Below, in pieces: positions 33,267-41,893 of a stretch of 64,000 nt of DNA. The position numbers were made by a program, and so were the translations under genes. The stretch comes from Goleter apudmare HA4340-LM2 (GTDB taxonomy: Bacteria; Cyanobacteriota; Cyanobacteriia; Cyanobacteriales; Nostocaceae). The stretch covers positions 1 to 64,000 of the forward strand of contig JAHHHF010000092.1 of the NCBI GenBank assembly GCA_019359495.1, written 5' to 3'. The notes below the pieces were generated by a model. It saw nothing but the letters and a program-made list of their open reading frames with translations. It had not been told where the DNA came from and did no database searches. Each line of letters begins with the position of its first letter. Positions within the stretch are counted from its first letter, which is position 1.

Positions 33267-35585
33267 ATGGCAAAGCGATCGCTACAAGCATCATCTGAAG
33301 GTATTAGAAAAGCTAAACATGCTTTTAAGCGCAAAGGATGGACACAAGATTATTTAGCAACTACGGTAGGTTTAGAAACTCGTCAGCCTATTTGGAAGTT
33401 TTTTACTGGTAAACCTATTGATCGTCAGGCTTTCAATGAGATTTGCTTTATCTTAGAGCTAGATCCTGCGGAAATTTCTCATAAGTCTGATATCAATGAA
33501 TCAGTACCCACAGAACAACCTGTGGAGCAGACTTTGGATATTGATGTCTTAGTAAATAGGCTGCGGGCTATTAATTACGGTAAAATTCAAGCTCAGTGTG
33601 GAAATTTACACCTTTTAGATATTGCTCAACCTATCAAATTAGATGACCTTTATGTAGATGTCAATATTCTAGAAGAAATGACTAGTAAAGGATGGATAGA
33701 AAGTACAACTTTACGAAAGTTTGATACTCATGAATTTGATAGATTTGGCTTAGGTAAAGTTCGTCAAAAACGAGTTTGGGGAATAGAAGCGTTTGTACAA
33801 TATTCTCAACTGATGTTACTGGGAAAGCCAGGTTCTGGTAAAACTACATTTTTGCAATCAATTGCTACTAGTTGTAATCAGGGTTTTTTTCAGCCAGATT
33901 ACCTACCAATTTTTATCAGCTTAAAAAACTTTGCTGAGGATATTAAAGGACGTAATCAAATTAGTTTATTCAGCTACATTTATGAAAATTTTGCAAATTT
34001 CAGCATTACCGAACGAGAACTGATTACAGTATTTGCTCATGGAAAATCTCTAATTTTGCTGGATGGATTAGATGAAGTTGCTGGAGAAGGTTGTGATGAG
34101 GTTATTAAAAATATTCGGAATTTTCTAGATAAGTTTTACAAAGTTAGGATAATTATTACTTGCCGTATAGCTGCCCTAAATTATAAATTTCATGGGTTTA
34201 CTGAAGTAGAAATTGCTGATTTTACTAAATCACAAATCGCTGCTTTCGCAAATAAATGGTTTTTAGCAGTTGCCAAAAAACCTAGTATGGAAGCAAAAGC
34301 TTTAGCCAATAAATTTATTCAAAAAATAGAACTAGCTGAAAATTCACAATTTTTAGAGTTGGCTGCTACACCAATTTTACTCAATCTTACCTGCTTATTA
34401 TTTCAGTTTACAGAGGATTTCCCCTCTGTACGGTCTGAACTATATAGAAAAGGATTAGAACTATTATTAGTACGCTGGGATGAAGCTAGGGGTATTAAGC
34501 GAGACCAAGTTTATCGTAATTTATCATTGCTACACAAAATTAAGTTGCTCAGTCGTCTAGCAGCAATTACCTTTACTCAAGGAGATTACTTGCTAGGAGA
34601 AATTAAAATTCGCAAGCACATAGCTGACTATCTATGCCATCTTCCCGATGCCACAACTGATGCAGATGCTCTAGAATTGGAGAGTGGATATGTATTAAAA
34701 GCAATTGAAGCTCAACACGGGTTGTTAATAGAAAGGGCAAGAGGGATTTATTCTTTTTCTCATTTAACTTTTCAAGAGTATTTTACAGCTAGAGAAATTG
34801 TGGCTCATGCTAGTACTCAAATCCTGCAAGAATTGGTCACTCATGTGCATGAAAAACGCTGGCGAGAAGTTTTTTTATTAAGTGTAGAGATGTTGCAATC
34901 TGCTGATGATTTGTTACAGCTAATGAAGCAACATGTTAATACCTTAGTAAGTAAAAATGCTAACTTGCAAAATTTTCTTAGCTGGGTATCACAAAAATTT
35001 TGTGCAGTTAGTGCGTCTTATAATCCAGCTAGCGTGCGTGCTTTTTACTTTACTATCGCCCTACCCCCAGAACATCCCCTAGCCTGTAACCAAAGCTTGG
35101 CTATGTCTTTGGATCATCAAATTGCGGGTAATCTCAGTGATGATTTAGCCTTAGATTTGGCTTTGACTCATGCTTTAGGGGTAAGTTTAGCCATAAGGGC
35201 TGATATTTTTGGTCAACGCTTCTCAGCTTTGAGTTTAGCCCTTGACCTTGAGCCTTTACTCCAGACACAACCATCTTTGCACAAATCGTTGCAAGACCTG
35301 AGAAACCAATTACCCTCAGTCAGCCAAGGTAAAGAAGCATTAAAAATATGGTGGCAAACTCATGGAGAGACTTGGACTCAAAAACTGCGAAACTTGATGA
35401 TTAGCGATCGCCTAATTGGTCACATTTGGCATTTTAATCAAGATGAGTGGCTATACTTGCAGCAGTATTGGGATGCCAACCAATTACTGGTAGATTGCCT
35501 CAACGTGGCGGGTAATGTGACGCCAACTGTCAAGCAAGCGATAGAGAACAGTTTATTTGTGCATGGGGCACAGGGCATGGATTAA
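33267..35585 (+). CDS. NACHT-family STAND NTPase with N-terminal HTH domain
   Basis: A 772-aa protein. Residues 5-70 form an HTH-like module (GWTQDYLATTVGLETRQPIW). The NACHT NTPase domain follows: Walker A GKPGSGKTT at residues 186-194 and Walker B LILLDGLDEV at 262-271. Downstream are a sensor-like segment (IIITCRIAAL) and the helical region ending SFSHLTFQEYFTAREIV. The C-terminal 280 residues are helical with no WD40, TPR or LRR repeats. This resembles the NLR-like bacterial NACHT proteins, some of which have been shown to act in phage defence; the family is large in cyanobacteria. The last residues (HGAQGMD) come from an STRR. The cell role here is unproven. Confidence 0.88.
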   Translation: MAKRSLQASSEGIRKAKHAFKRKGWTQDYLATTVGLETRQPIWKFFTGKPIDRQAFNEICFILELDPAEISHKSDINESVPTEQPVEQTLDIDVLVNRLRAINYGKIQAQCGNLHLLDIAQPIKLDDLYVDVNILEEMTSKGWIESTTLRKFDTHEFDRFGLGKVRQKRVWGIEAFVQYSQLMLLGKPGSGKTTFLQSIATSCNQGFFQPDYLPIFISLKNFAEDIKGRNQISLFSYIYENFANFSITERELITVFAHGKSLILLDGLDEVAGEGCDEVIKNIRNFLDKFYKVRIIITCRIAALNYKFHGFTEVEIADFTKSQIAAFANKWFLAVAKKPSMEAKALANKFIQKIELAENSQFLELAATPILLNLTCLLFQFTEDFPSVRSELYRKGLELLLVRWDEARGIKRDQVYRNLSLLHKIKLLSRLAAITFTQGDYLLGEIKIRKHIADYLCHLPDATTDADALELESGYVLKAIEAQHGLLIERARGIYSFSHLTFQEYFTAREIVAHASTQILQELVTHVHEKRWREVFLLSVEMLQSADDLLQLMKQHVNTLVSKNANLQNFLSWVSQKFCAVSASYNPASVRAFYFTIALPPEHPLACNQSLAMSLDHQIAGNLSDDLALDLALTHALGVSLAIRADIFGQRFSALSLALDLEPLLQTQPSLHKSLQDLRNQLPSVSQGKEALKIWWQTHGETWTQKLRNLMISDRLIGHIWHFNQDEWLYLQQYWDANQLLVDCLNVAGNVTPTVKQAIENSLFVHGAQGMD
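35561..35580. repeat. STRR forming the end of the NACHT gene
   Basis: GCATGGGGCACAGGGCATGG is a block of CATGGGG/CAGGGCA-type units that encodes the final residues before the stop. Just downstream (about 35595-35620) the TCTGCGCCTCCGCGCCTCTGCG phrase is another common cyanobacterial repeat. Confidence 0.55.
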
Positions 35586-35722
35586 CTCCTCATTCTCTCT
35601 GCGCCTCCGCGCCTCTGCGTGCAATAAATCATCCCACAATTGCAACACCTGAAACTGGAGACTGGCGACAACAATTAAGTTTTAAGTCTAAAGTAAAAAA
35701 GTGTGTATAAATCTTGCTTTTT

Positions 35723-37057
35723 ATGAAAATTACTCAGCATGTCTTGCTGCTATGTTTGTTATTTGCCACAGCAGCTTGTAGCCAGACTAGTGCATCCTCC
35801 GATAATCTCACACCACAGTCATCTCAGCTAGCACAAAAGTCTCCACAACCAAAAAACACTATTACGACTGAAGCACTTTCACCTACACCCATCCGCATTA
35901 GTTTGCAGAATTTACCAGCCCCCTTCGCTACAGATAGTGCGTCTAAGCGGCCTAACGTTGTACCAATCCTCAATAATCCAATACTGCGTGTACCCAAAGG
36001 ATTTACGGTGAATGTTTACGCTGAGAATTTGGATGCACCGCGCTGGTTGGCTTTAACTCCTAATGGTGATGTACTGGTGACGGAAACTAGACAAAATCAG
36101 ATTCGTTTGTTGCGTGATACCAACGGGGATGGGGTGGCTGATCTCCGCCAAACTTTTGCTAGTGCGGCTAACGGACTCAATATCCCTTTTGGTATGGCTT
36201 TTACAGACGATTCTTTCTTTCTGGGTAACACCGATGCAGTTTTACGGTTTCCCTACACCAAAGGTCAGCAGCAAATCATTGGTACTGGGAAAAAAATTGC
36301 CGACCTCCCTGGTGGTGGCTATAACCAACACTGGACGCGTAATGTGGTGGTGTCGCCTGATGGGAAAAAACTCTATGTTTCCGTTGGTTCCCGCAGTAAT
36401 GTGGATGAAGAACCCCTACCACGGGCGGCGGTACAGCAGATGAATTTAGATGGTTCGCAAAAACAGACTTTTGCTTCTGGTTTGCGTAACCCGGTGGGGC
36501 TGGATTTTCACCCTGTCACCAAGGAACTTTACACTACTGTTAATGAACGAGATGGTATTGGCGATGACTTAGTACCGGACTACCTCACACGCATTCGCCA
36601 AGGGGAGTTTTACGGTTGGCCTTACACTTACTTAACACCAAAGAACCTTGACCCACGCCAGACAAGGAACGGTAAAAGTAAACGCCCCGATTTAGCGGCC
36701 CGTACTCGTACCCCAGATGTGTTGTTTCAAGCACACTCAGCTGCCTTGGGTTTGCAGTTTTATGACGGTAAAACCTTTCCTGCAAAGTACCGTAATGGTG
36801 CTTTTGTGGCTTTTCGTGGTTCTTGGAACCGCGATCGCGGTACTGGTTATAAAGTTGTCTTTGTGCCCTTTGATGCTCAAGGGCGATCGCCTGGTTACTA
36901 TGAAGACTTTCTCACCGGATTTCTGTTAAATCCTGCTGTGCCAACTACTTGGGGGCGACCTGTAGGCTTACTAGTCTTACCTGACGGCAGCTTACTCGTT
37001 ACAGAAGAAGCAAATAATCGCATTTATCGGATTCAGTATACGGGACAGGGGAGATGA
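35723..37057 (+). CDS. PQQ-type sugar dehydrogenase lipoprotein
   Basis: A 444-aa lipoprotein precursor. The lipobox is in LLFATAACSQTS (Cys near residue 20), so it is anchored at the outer face of a membrane. A Ser/Pro/Gln-rich linker of about 80 residues leads into a six-bladed propeller of the glucose/sorbosone dehydrogenase family. Family segments are APRWLALTPNGDVLVTETR, NGLNIPFGMAFTDD, QHWTRNVVVSPDGKKLYVSVGS, NPVGLDFHP and RGSWNRDRGTGYKV. PQQ is the usual cofactor of the family, and binding here is inferred. I chose ATG at 35723; the upstream TTG is less likely. It stands alone between the NACHT gene and a cupin gene. Confidence 0.88.
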   Translation: MKITQHVLLLCLLFATAACSQTSASSDNLTPQSSQLAQKSPQPKNTITTEALSPTPIRISLQNLPAPFATDSASKRPNVVPILNNPILRVPKGFTVNVYAENLDAPRWLALTPNGDVLVTETRQNQIRLLRDTNGDGVADLRQTFASAANGLNIPFGMAFTDDSFFLGNTDAVLRFPYTKGQQQIIGTGKKIADLPGGGYNQHWTRNVVVSPDGKKLYVSVGSRSNVDEEPLPRAAVQQMNLDGSQKQTFASGLRNPVGLDFHPVTKELYTTVNERDGIGDDLVPDYLTRIRQGEFYGWPYTYLTPKNLDPRQTRNGKSKRPDLAARTRTPDVLFQAHSAALGLQFYDGKTFPAKYRNGAFVAFRGSWNRDRGTGYKVVFVPFDAQGRSPGYYEDFLTGFLLNPAVPTTWGRPVGLLVLPDGSLLVTEEANNRIYRIQYTGQGR

Positions 37058-37178
37058 GGGAGACATAACTCATAACCCTTGACTTTTCACAAATGACAAA
37101 TACCTTTACCTCAACTTCATCTAGTTTGGGTTAAATTACCAGACATATAATCATAGCCATTTGTTTGGAAAATTAGTT

Positions 37179-37577
37179 ATGACTGAGAAAGATAATCAAC
37201 TTGATACAGAACAATATTCATCACATTCAGGTGAAAGATATTGGGGTTATGTTGAGGTGATTGAGGAAGGAGAAGGTTACAGAATCAGTCGAGTGGAAAT
37301 CAAGCCCAGACATGGGATTAAGCCACAAATCCATTATCATCGCAATGAACATTGGGTCGTGGTTTCTGGTGTGGCGAAAGTGACTTGTGGTGATGAGGAG
37401 ATTTTAGTGAATCGCAATGAGTCAACATATGTGCCCGCAGCAACGCTGCATAAGGTAGAAAATCCGGGTTCTATTCCACTCGTGATTCTGGAAATTCAAA
37501 ATGGGGAGTATCTGGGCGAGGATGATACAGAACGACCTTATGATTTAAATCTGGTGAAACCTGGAAGCGAAGGTTAA
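37179..37577 (+). CDS. Cupin protein, mannose-6-phosphate isomerase type II C-terminal domain
   Basis: A 132-aa single-domain cupin. The metal-binding first motif is QIHYHRNEHWVVVSGVAKV near residue 48, and the second motif is the LHKVENPG segment near 90. The domain matches the C-terminal half of bifunctional mannose-1-phosphate guanylyltransferase/phosphomannose isomerase. Stand-alone copies exist in cyanobacteria and may isomerise mannose-6-phosphate or a related sugar. The family opening RYWGYVEVIEEGEGYRISRV is clear. The ATG at 37179 is preferred over an upstream in-frame TTG (37161). No other part of a mannose pathway is adjacent, so the substrate is open. Confidence 0.87.
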   Translation: MTEKDNQLDTEQYSSHSGERYWGYVEVIEEGEGYRISRVEIKPRHGIKPQIHYHRNEHWVVVSGVAKVTCGDEEILVNRNESTYVPAATLHKVENPGSIPLVILEIQNGEYLGEDDTERPYDLNLVKPGSEG

Positions 37578-37991
37578 AAATAGTTTTCATACTTCAAATG
37601 GGCGATGTCTACGAAAAGCTCGCCTACGCACAGTATTTTCTAGCTAGCCTAGTGTTCAACGCCTATACTCATCTCAGATTGGGATTGGAGTTTAGACTAA
37701 ACTAGGCAAGTTTAACCACTCATTGACCAGAGTATTAATCGCACTTATATCACCCTGTTTAGCAAGTTCCAGAACATTTGGCTGTGTCATTTTCATTAAC
37801 TGTTATAAGCTGTCTGATATCTTAATTTTAGTGTTACCATCCGGGTGTAAAAAGCAATAATAGATACATTAATCACAGTAACATCAGCCAATCTACCCTA
37901 ATATATCAGCACAATTTATCAGGGGATCGCTTGCTGTATTGTTCACATTTTGTTACAAAAGTACAAAGAACTTCTAGAGACCCAAAACCAC
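37578..37991. other. Spacer containing a gene relic
   Basis: These 414 bp hold a repeat fragment near 37600 (GCGATGTCTACGAAAAGCTCGCC) and a 34-codon minus-strand relic at 37692-37796, listed separately. Confidence 0.5.
37692..37796 (-). pseudogene. Truncated N-terminal relic of a cyanobacterial protein
   Basis: The minus-strand frame reads MKMTQPNVLELAKQGD and then ISAINTLVNEWLNLPS before a stop, 34 codons in all. Its start resembles the conserved opening 'MTQPNxLxLAKQGDxxAI' that I recall from a family of larger cyanobacterial proteins. The remainder is missing, so I read it as a leftover fragment. It may alternatively be a short peptide gene. Confidence 0.45.
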
Positions 37992-38786
37992 ATGTTCGGC
38001 GGACTTACTGGTTTACAAGATCCTAAAGGCACAGACTGGGGAGAGCGGATGCTCAACACAGTTGCTAGCCAAACGATTCGCCACCTGTTCACCCAAAGCG
38101 AGTCAGTAGAAGTCTTTGTGCGCTGCTATCCCTCCAGCAAGCTCTTGCAAGGCAGCATTGATAGTTTCAAGATGAGCGGTCGTGGCTTGGTGATCAAGAG
38201 AGACTTTGCGGTCGAGGAGATGTCTTTTGAAACGGATGCAGTGGCGATTGACTTTGGTTCGGTATTGAGTGGCAAACTAACTCTCAAACAACCCACTCAG
38301 GCGATCGCTCAAGTAATTTTATCAGAAGTAGGTATTAACAAAGCCTTCAAAGCCGAACTGGTAACAAAGCGTCTGCTAAATCTCTCGTTACCTACCCTGA
38401 CAGCATTATCTGGCGGCAAACCAGTATCCTTTCCAGAGATTCAGGTACAACTATTACCAGAAAATCGCTTGCGGATGTCAGCAAAAGCTGATTTAGATAA
38501 TGGTGAACTGATACCGTTGAACATGGTCGTTACCATAGCCGTAGAACGGCGGCGTCGGATTTCTTTCAAAGACCCAAAAATTGAACTGGAACAGGTACCA
38601 GAAGCCCAACGGGAAATTTCCCAAACATTGAGCGTCGCACTGGTAGAAATTTTAGATAATATGGTCGATTTGGATCGCTTTGACCTGGATGGGGTAAAAA
38701 TGCGGCTGAATCGTCTAGAAACTGAGGGACAAAAATTAGTTTTCAGTGGATATGCGGAGATTGAACGTGTGCCCCGTAGCTCTTGA
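37992..38786 (+). CDS. DUF2993 (LmeA-like) protein
   Basis: A 264-aa protein. DUF2993 covers most of it. Visible are VEVFVRCYPSSKLLQGSIDSF near residue 45, GSVLSGKLTLKQPTQAIAQV, and the domain-closing DLDRFDLDGVKMRLNRLE near the C-terminus. LmeA-type DUF2993 proteins in mycobacteria affect lipomannan maturation and act in the periplasm. Here no signal peptide is seen, so the location is unknown. An upstream TTG (37950) would add 14 residues; ATG at 37992 is preferred. A 12-bp palindrome follows the stop. The neighbouring Ugd and UXS genes are on the opposite strand. Confidence 0.8.
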   Translation: MFGGLTGLQDPKGTDWGERMLNTVASQTIRHLFTQSESVEVFVRCYPSSKLLQGSIDSFKMSGRGLVIKRDFAVEEMSFETDAVAIDFGSVLSGKLTLKQPTQAIAQVILSEVGINKAFKAELVTKRLLNLSLPTLTALSGGKPVSFPEIQVQLLPENRLRMSAKADLDNGELIPLNMVVTIAVERRRRISFKDPKIELEQVPEAQREISQTLSVALVEILDNMVDLDRFDLDGVKMRLNRLETEGQKLVFSGYAEIERVPRSS

Positions 38787-38800
38787 ATTGATCACACATG

Positions 38801-38827
38801 TAGAGATGTTGCATTGCAACGTCTCTA
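38801..38827. repeat. 12-bp palindromic repeat, copy 2
   Basis: TAGAGATGTTGC-ATT-GCAACGTCTCTA has one G-U wobble and is the same family as the palindrome at 28515-28543. It lies 14 bp past the stop of the DUF2993 gene, as copy 1 lies just past its own gene. Confidence 0.7.
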
Positions 38828-38876
38828 AACACCGAAAAATCCTACCAATTTGTATTGCCCTATAAAACAAATTCAA

Positions 38877-38902
38877 CGCCGCCTAGAACCTTCTAGACGG
38901 CG
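38877..38902 (-). terminator. Hairpin, likely terminator of the UDP-glucose dehydrogenase gene
   Basis: CGCCGCCTAGAA and TTCTAGACGGCG form a 12-bp stem with one mismatch and a CC loop. It lies 43 bp past the stop of the minus-strand gene. On the minus strand TTGAATTTGTTTT follows. Good terminator shape. Confidence 0.6.
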
Positions 38903-38944
38903 CTGTAATTAGTTAGGTGGGAAATAATTTTAATTCTTGATTCT

Positions 38945-40336
38945 CTACCTGCCAACACCTACATATTGGAACCCCGCCCGAACCATTGTTTCAGGATCAA
39001 GGAAGTTACGACCATCAATGATTACAGGATGGTTCATCAATTTTGCCATCTTGGCATAATCTAGGTGGCTAAACTGTTGCCATTCAGTGACTAGTACCAA
39101 AGCATCACAGCCATCAGCTAATCGTTCAGCATCAGTTTCTACCAGCACGCCAGACAGACCATGACGCAGACCTGTTTGGGAAACAATGGGGTCATAAGCT
39201 TTAACCTTAGCTCCCAGTCGGTTCAGCTGCTCAATGAGGTTGAGGGCTGGGGCGTCACGTAAATCGTCAGTATCAGGCTTGAAGGTCAAACCAAGTAGGC
39301 CGACAGTTTTACCTTTGAGGATTTTCAAAACTTGCTGGAGTTTTTCCAATGCGATGAGGCGCTGGCGTTCGTTGACACTGACAGCAGATTTCAACAGTTG
39401 AGCTTCATAGCCATAATCGTCAGCAGTGTGAATCAAGGCGGCGACATCTTTGGGGAAGCAGGAACCACCCCAACCAATACCAGCTTGTAAAAACTTATTG
39501 CCAATGCGGGAGTCTAAACCAATGCCTTTTGCTACCTGGGTAACATCAGCGCCGACGCGATCGCAAATATTGGCAACTTCATTAATAAAACTAATCTTGG
39601 TTGCCAAAAAGGCATTAGCTGCATATTTAATCATTTCTGCTGAACTCAAGTCTGTTACCAAAACTGGGACAGAAGGTAAAGATTTGTCAGCAGCGTAATG
39701 GCGCTCTACGATTGGGCTATACAGTTCTTGCATCACGCCTGTGGCTCTCAGACTATTGCCACCCAAAACAATGCGATCAGGGTTAAAGGTATCATAAACT
39801 GCCGAACCTTCCCGTAAAAACTCTGGGTTGCTGACCACATCAAACTGCGCTGTCATGTCGGGTAATTGCTCATCGACAGAGACGCCGCCAGCCGGTACAA
39901 GAGTTTTTTGGCGTTCAGCAATCCCATCTAGAACAATCATCCGCACCCAGTCACCAGAACCAATGGGAACTGTAGATTTATTGACAATTACCTTATAACC
40001 ACCATTGAGATTTGCTCCGATACCACGGGCTACAGCTTCAACGTAACGGGTATCGCTCTCACCAGTAGGTAAAGGTGGCGTCCCCACAGCAATAAACAGA
40101 ACTTCCCCGTGGGCGACTCCAGCAGCGAGATCAGTGCTGAATTCTATCTTGCCATTATGAATGGCAGACTGCATAATTTCCGACAGTCCCGGCTCAAAAA
40201 TTGGGGACTGTCCAGACTTCATTAACTTGACTTTTTCTTCGTTATTATCTACGCAAATCACATCATGCCCGATATGAGCCAAGCAAGCACCTGTAACTAA
40301 ACCAACGTAACCAGTACCAATTACGCAAACACGCAT
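38945..40336 (-). CDS. ugd: UDP-glucose 6-dehydrogenase
   Basis: A 463-aa NAD-dependent dehydrogenase that oxidises UDP-glucose to UDP-glucuronate. The NAD motif is VIGTGYVGLVTGACLAHIGH at the N-terminus. The catalytic segment is GIGWGGSCFPKDVAALI with its cysteine near residue 280. The substrate-binding SNPEFLREGSAVYDTFNPDR and the C-terminal TFKPDTDDLRDAPAL are present. All catalytic residues are intact. The gene directly upstream on the same strand is the decarboxylase that uses its product, so the two form a UDP-xylose pathway. The spacing is 160 bp. A likely terminator lies downstream at 38877-38902. Confidence 0.96.
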   Translation of the reverse strand: MRVCVIGTGYVGLVTGACLAHIGHDVICVDNNEEKVKLMKSGQSPIFEPGLSEIMQSAIHNGKIEFSTDLAAGVAHGEVLFIAVGTPPLPTGESDTRYVEAVARGIGANLNGGYKVIVNKSTVPIGSGDWVRMIVLDGIAERQKTLVPAGGVSVDEQLPDMTAQFDVVSNPEFLREGSAVYDTFNPDRIVLGGNSLRATGVMQELYSPIVERHYAADKSLPSVPVLVTDLSSAEMIKYAANAFLATKISFINEVANICDRVGADVTQVAKGIGLDSRIGNKFLQAGIGWGGSCFPKDVAALIHTADDYGYEAQLLKSAVSVNERQRLIALEKLQQVLKILKGKTVGLLGLTFKPDTDDLRDAPALNLIEQLNRLGAKVKAYDPIVSQTGLRHGLSGVLVETDAERLADGCDALVLVTEWQQFSHLDYAKMAKLMNHPVIIDGRNFLDPETMVRAGFQYVGVGR

Positions 40337-40496
40337 TTTGTTTAACTCCTCGCTTTATTTACGGTTTGTTCTTCATGAAGAGGTTTTCAGCATGAAACCT
40401 ACATGCAGATGGGTAACTCAACCATGAAACTATAGGCTACGGATCGGGTGAGATCGCAAAGTAAAAGTTAGCACTCAGCACCTCTCAGAAGCCTGA

Positions 40497-41435
40497 CTAT
40501 TTAACATCAGCCTTAAGCCGACTGCGGAAATCTTCTATTGTCAGTTTTAACCCCTCTTGCAGGGGAATGGTAGGTTCCCAATTTAACAAGGTTTTTGCTT
40601 TGGTAATATCAGGACGGCGACGACGCGGATCATCAGAAGGTAGTGGTTCAAACTTAATTTTTGCATCAGGGTTGATCAGTTTTTGCACCGCTTCTGCCAA
40701 TTCTAAAATGGTGTATTCGCCAGGATTACCCAGATTTACTGGCCCTACATAGTCGCTATTCATCAGCCGGATAAATCCTTCCACGAGGTCAGAAACGTAG
40801 CAAAAGCTACGAGTTTGGGAACCATCACCATATACAGTTAAAGGTTCTCCCCGTAGTGCTTGCACAATAAAGTTGCTGACTACTCGTCCATCGTTTTCTA
40901 ACATTCGTGGCCCATAGGTATTGAAAATTCGCACAACCCGGATATCCACTTTATTTTGTCTGTAGTAGTCAAAAGCTAGAGTTTCTGCAATACGTTTACC
41001 TTCGTCGTAGCATGAACGTATGCCAATGGGATTAACGTTACCTCTGTATTCTTCAGTTTGGGGATGAACTTCTGGATCGCCGTACACTTCACTGGTGGAG
41101 GCCAAGAAAAACCTGGCTTTGACACGTTTGGCTAAACCCAACATGTTCAGTGTGCCCATCACGTTAGTTTTGACAGTTTTGACGGGATTGTACTGGTAAT
41201 GTACTGGGGAAGCTGGACAAGCGAGATGGTATATTTGATCAACTTCCAGCCGAATTGGTTCGGTGATATCGTGGCGGATCAGTTCAAAGTAGGGGTGATC
41301 TAACCATTTGAGGATGTTCCGTTTATTGCCTGTATAGAAATTATCCAGGCAAATAATTTCATTTCCAGCACTAATTAGTCGATCAATCAGATGAGAGCCG
41401 AGAAACCCGGCACCGCCCGTTACCAAAATTCTCAT
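40497..41435 (-). CDS. UDP-glucuronate decarboxylase (UDP-xylose synthase)
   Basis: A 312-aa short-chain dehydrogenase/reductase. The Rossmann motif is [14 protein letters not shown]. The catalytic motif Y-x3-K is replaced by the family form SCYDEGKR near residue 143. Segments [30 protein letters not shown] and [11 protein letters not shown] match UXS, which decarboxylates UDP-glucuronate to UDP-xylose. RFRSRLK at the end is within the normal tail. The neighbouring Ugd supplies the substrate. Xylose is a component of many cyanobacterial exopolysaccharides, so a role in surface polysaccharide is likely. Confidence 0.93.
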   Translation of the reverse strand: MRILVTGGAGFLGSHLIDRLISAGNEIICLDNFYTGNKRNILKWLDHPYFELIRHDITEPIRLEVDQIYHLACPASPVHYQYNPVKTVKTNVMGTLNMLGLAKRVKARFFLASTSEVYGDPEVHPQTEEYRGNVNPIGIRSCYDEGKRIAETLAFDYYRQNKVDIRVVRIFNTYGPRMLENDGRVVSNFIVQALRGEPLTVYGDGSQTRSFCYVSDLVEGFIRLMNSDYVGPVNLGNPGEYTILELAEAVQKLINPDAKIKFEPLPSDDPRRRRPDITKAKTLLNWEPTIPLQEGLKLTIEDFRSRLKADVK

Positions 41436-41893
41436 GTTTTTTCTTGTGATTTACAGATATTGCTACTAGCTAGTATGCTTATTGTTTAGAGTACCCAGCT
41501 GGGGTACAAAAACTGAGGCAAAGTAGACCTGTTATAGAAATACTCCTGGATCTATTTATATGTATTGGGGATGCAATCCTGTAGTATTCAGACTTGATTA
41601 CTAGGCAATTTAACTAGCAAAATAACAGACATCACCTACTAACTTGGAATTTTGGCTCTAGAATTTACGAAATCTTCAAATATATTAAGTTTGTTTAAAG
41701 ATATATATTCAAGCTTAAATGTGCTAGATGCAAGGCTTGCAGACGATAGATGTCAAAGAGGGGAAAGAAACAGCAGTAATTTCTCGATTACTTGTAATCA
41801 GTTATACTAATCAGCTTTGGGTAAGTAAATACAACTTTATTAAGTAATATAAAGTAAGTTCGTAGCAGGCGGCTTCTCACTACAAGCCTTCAA
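41436..41893. other. Spacer, nothing recognised
   Basis: These 458 bp are AT-rich and show no gene, hairpin of note or repeat array. They separate the UXS gene from the antiporter gene, both on the minus strand. Confidence 0.6.
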
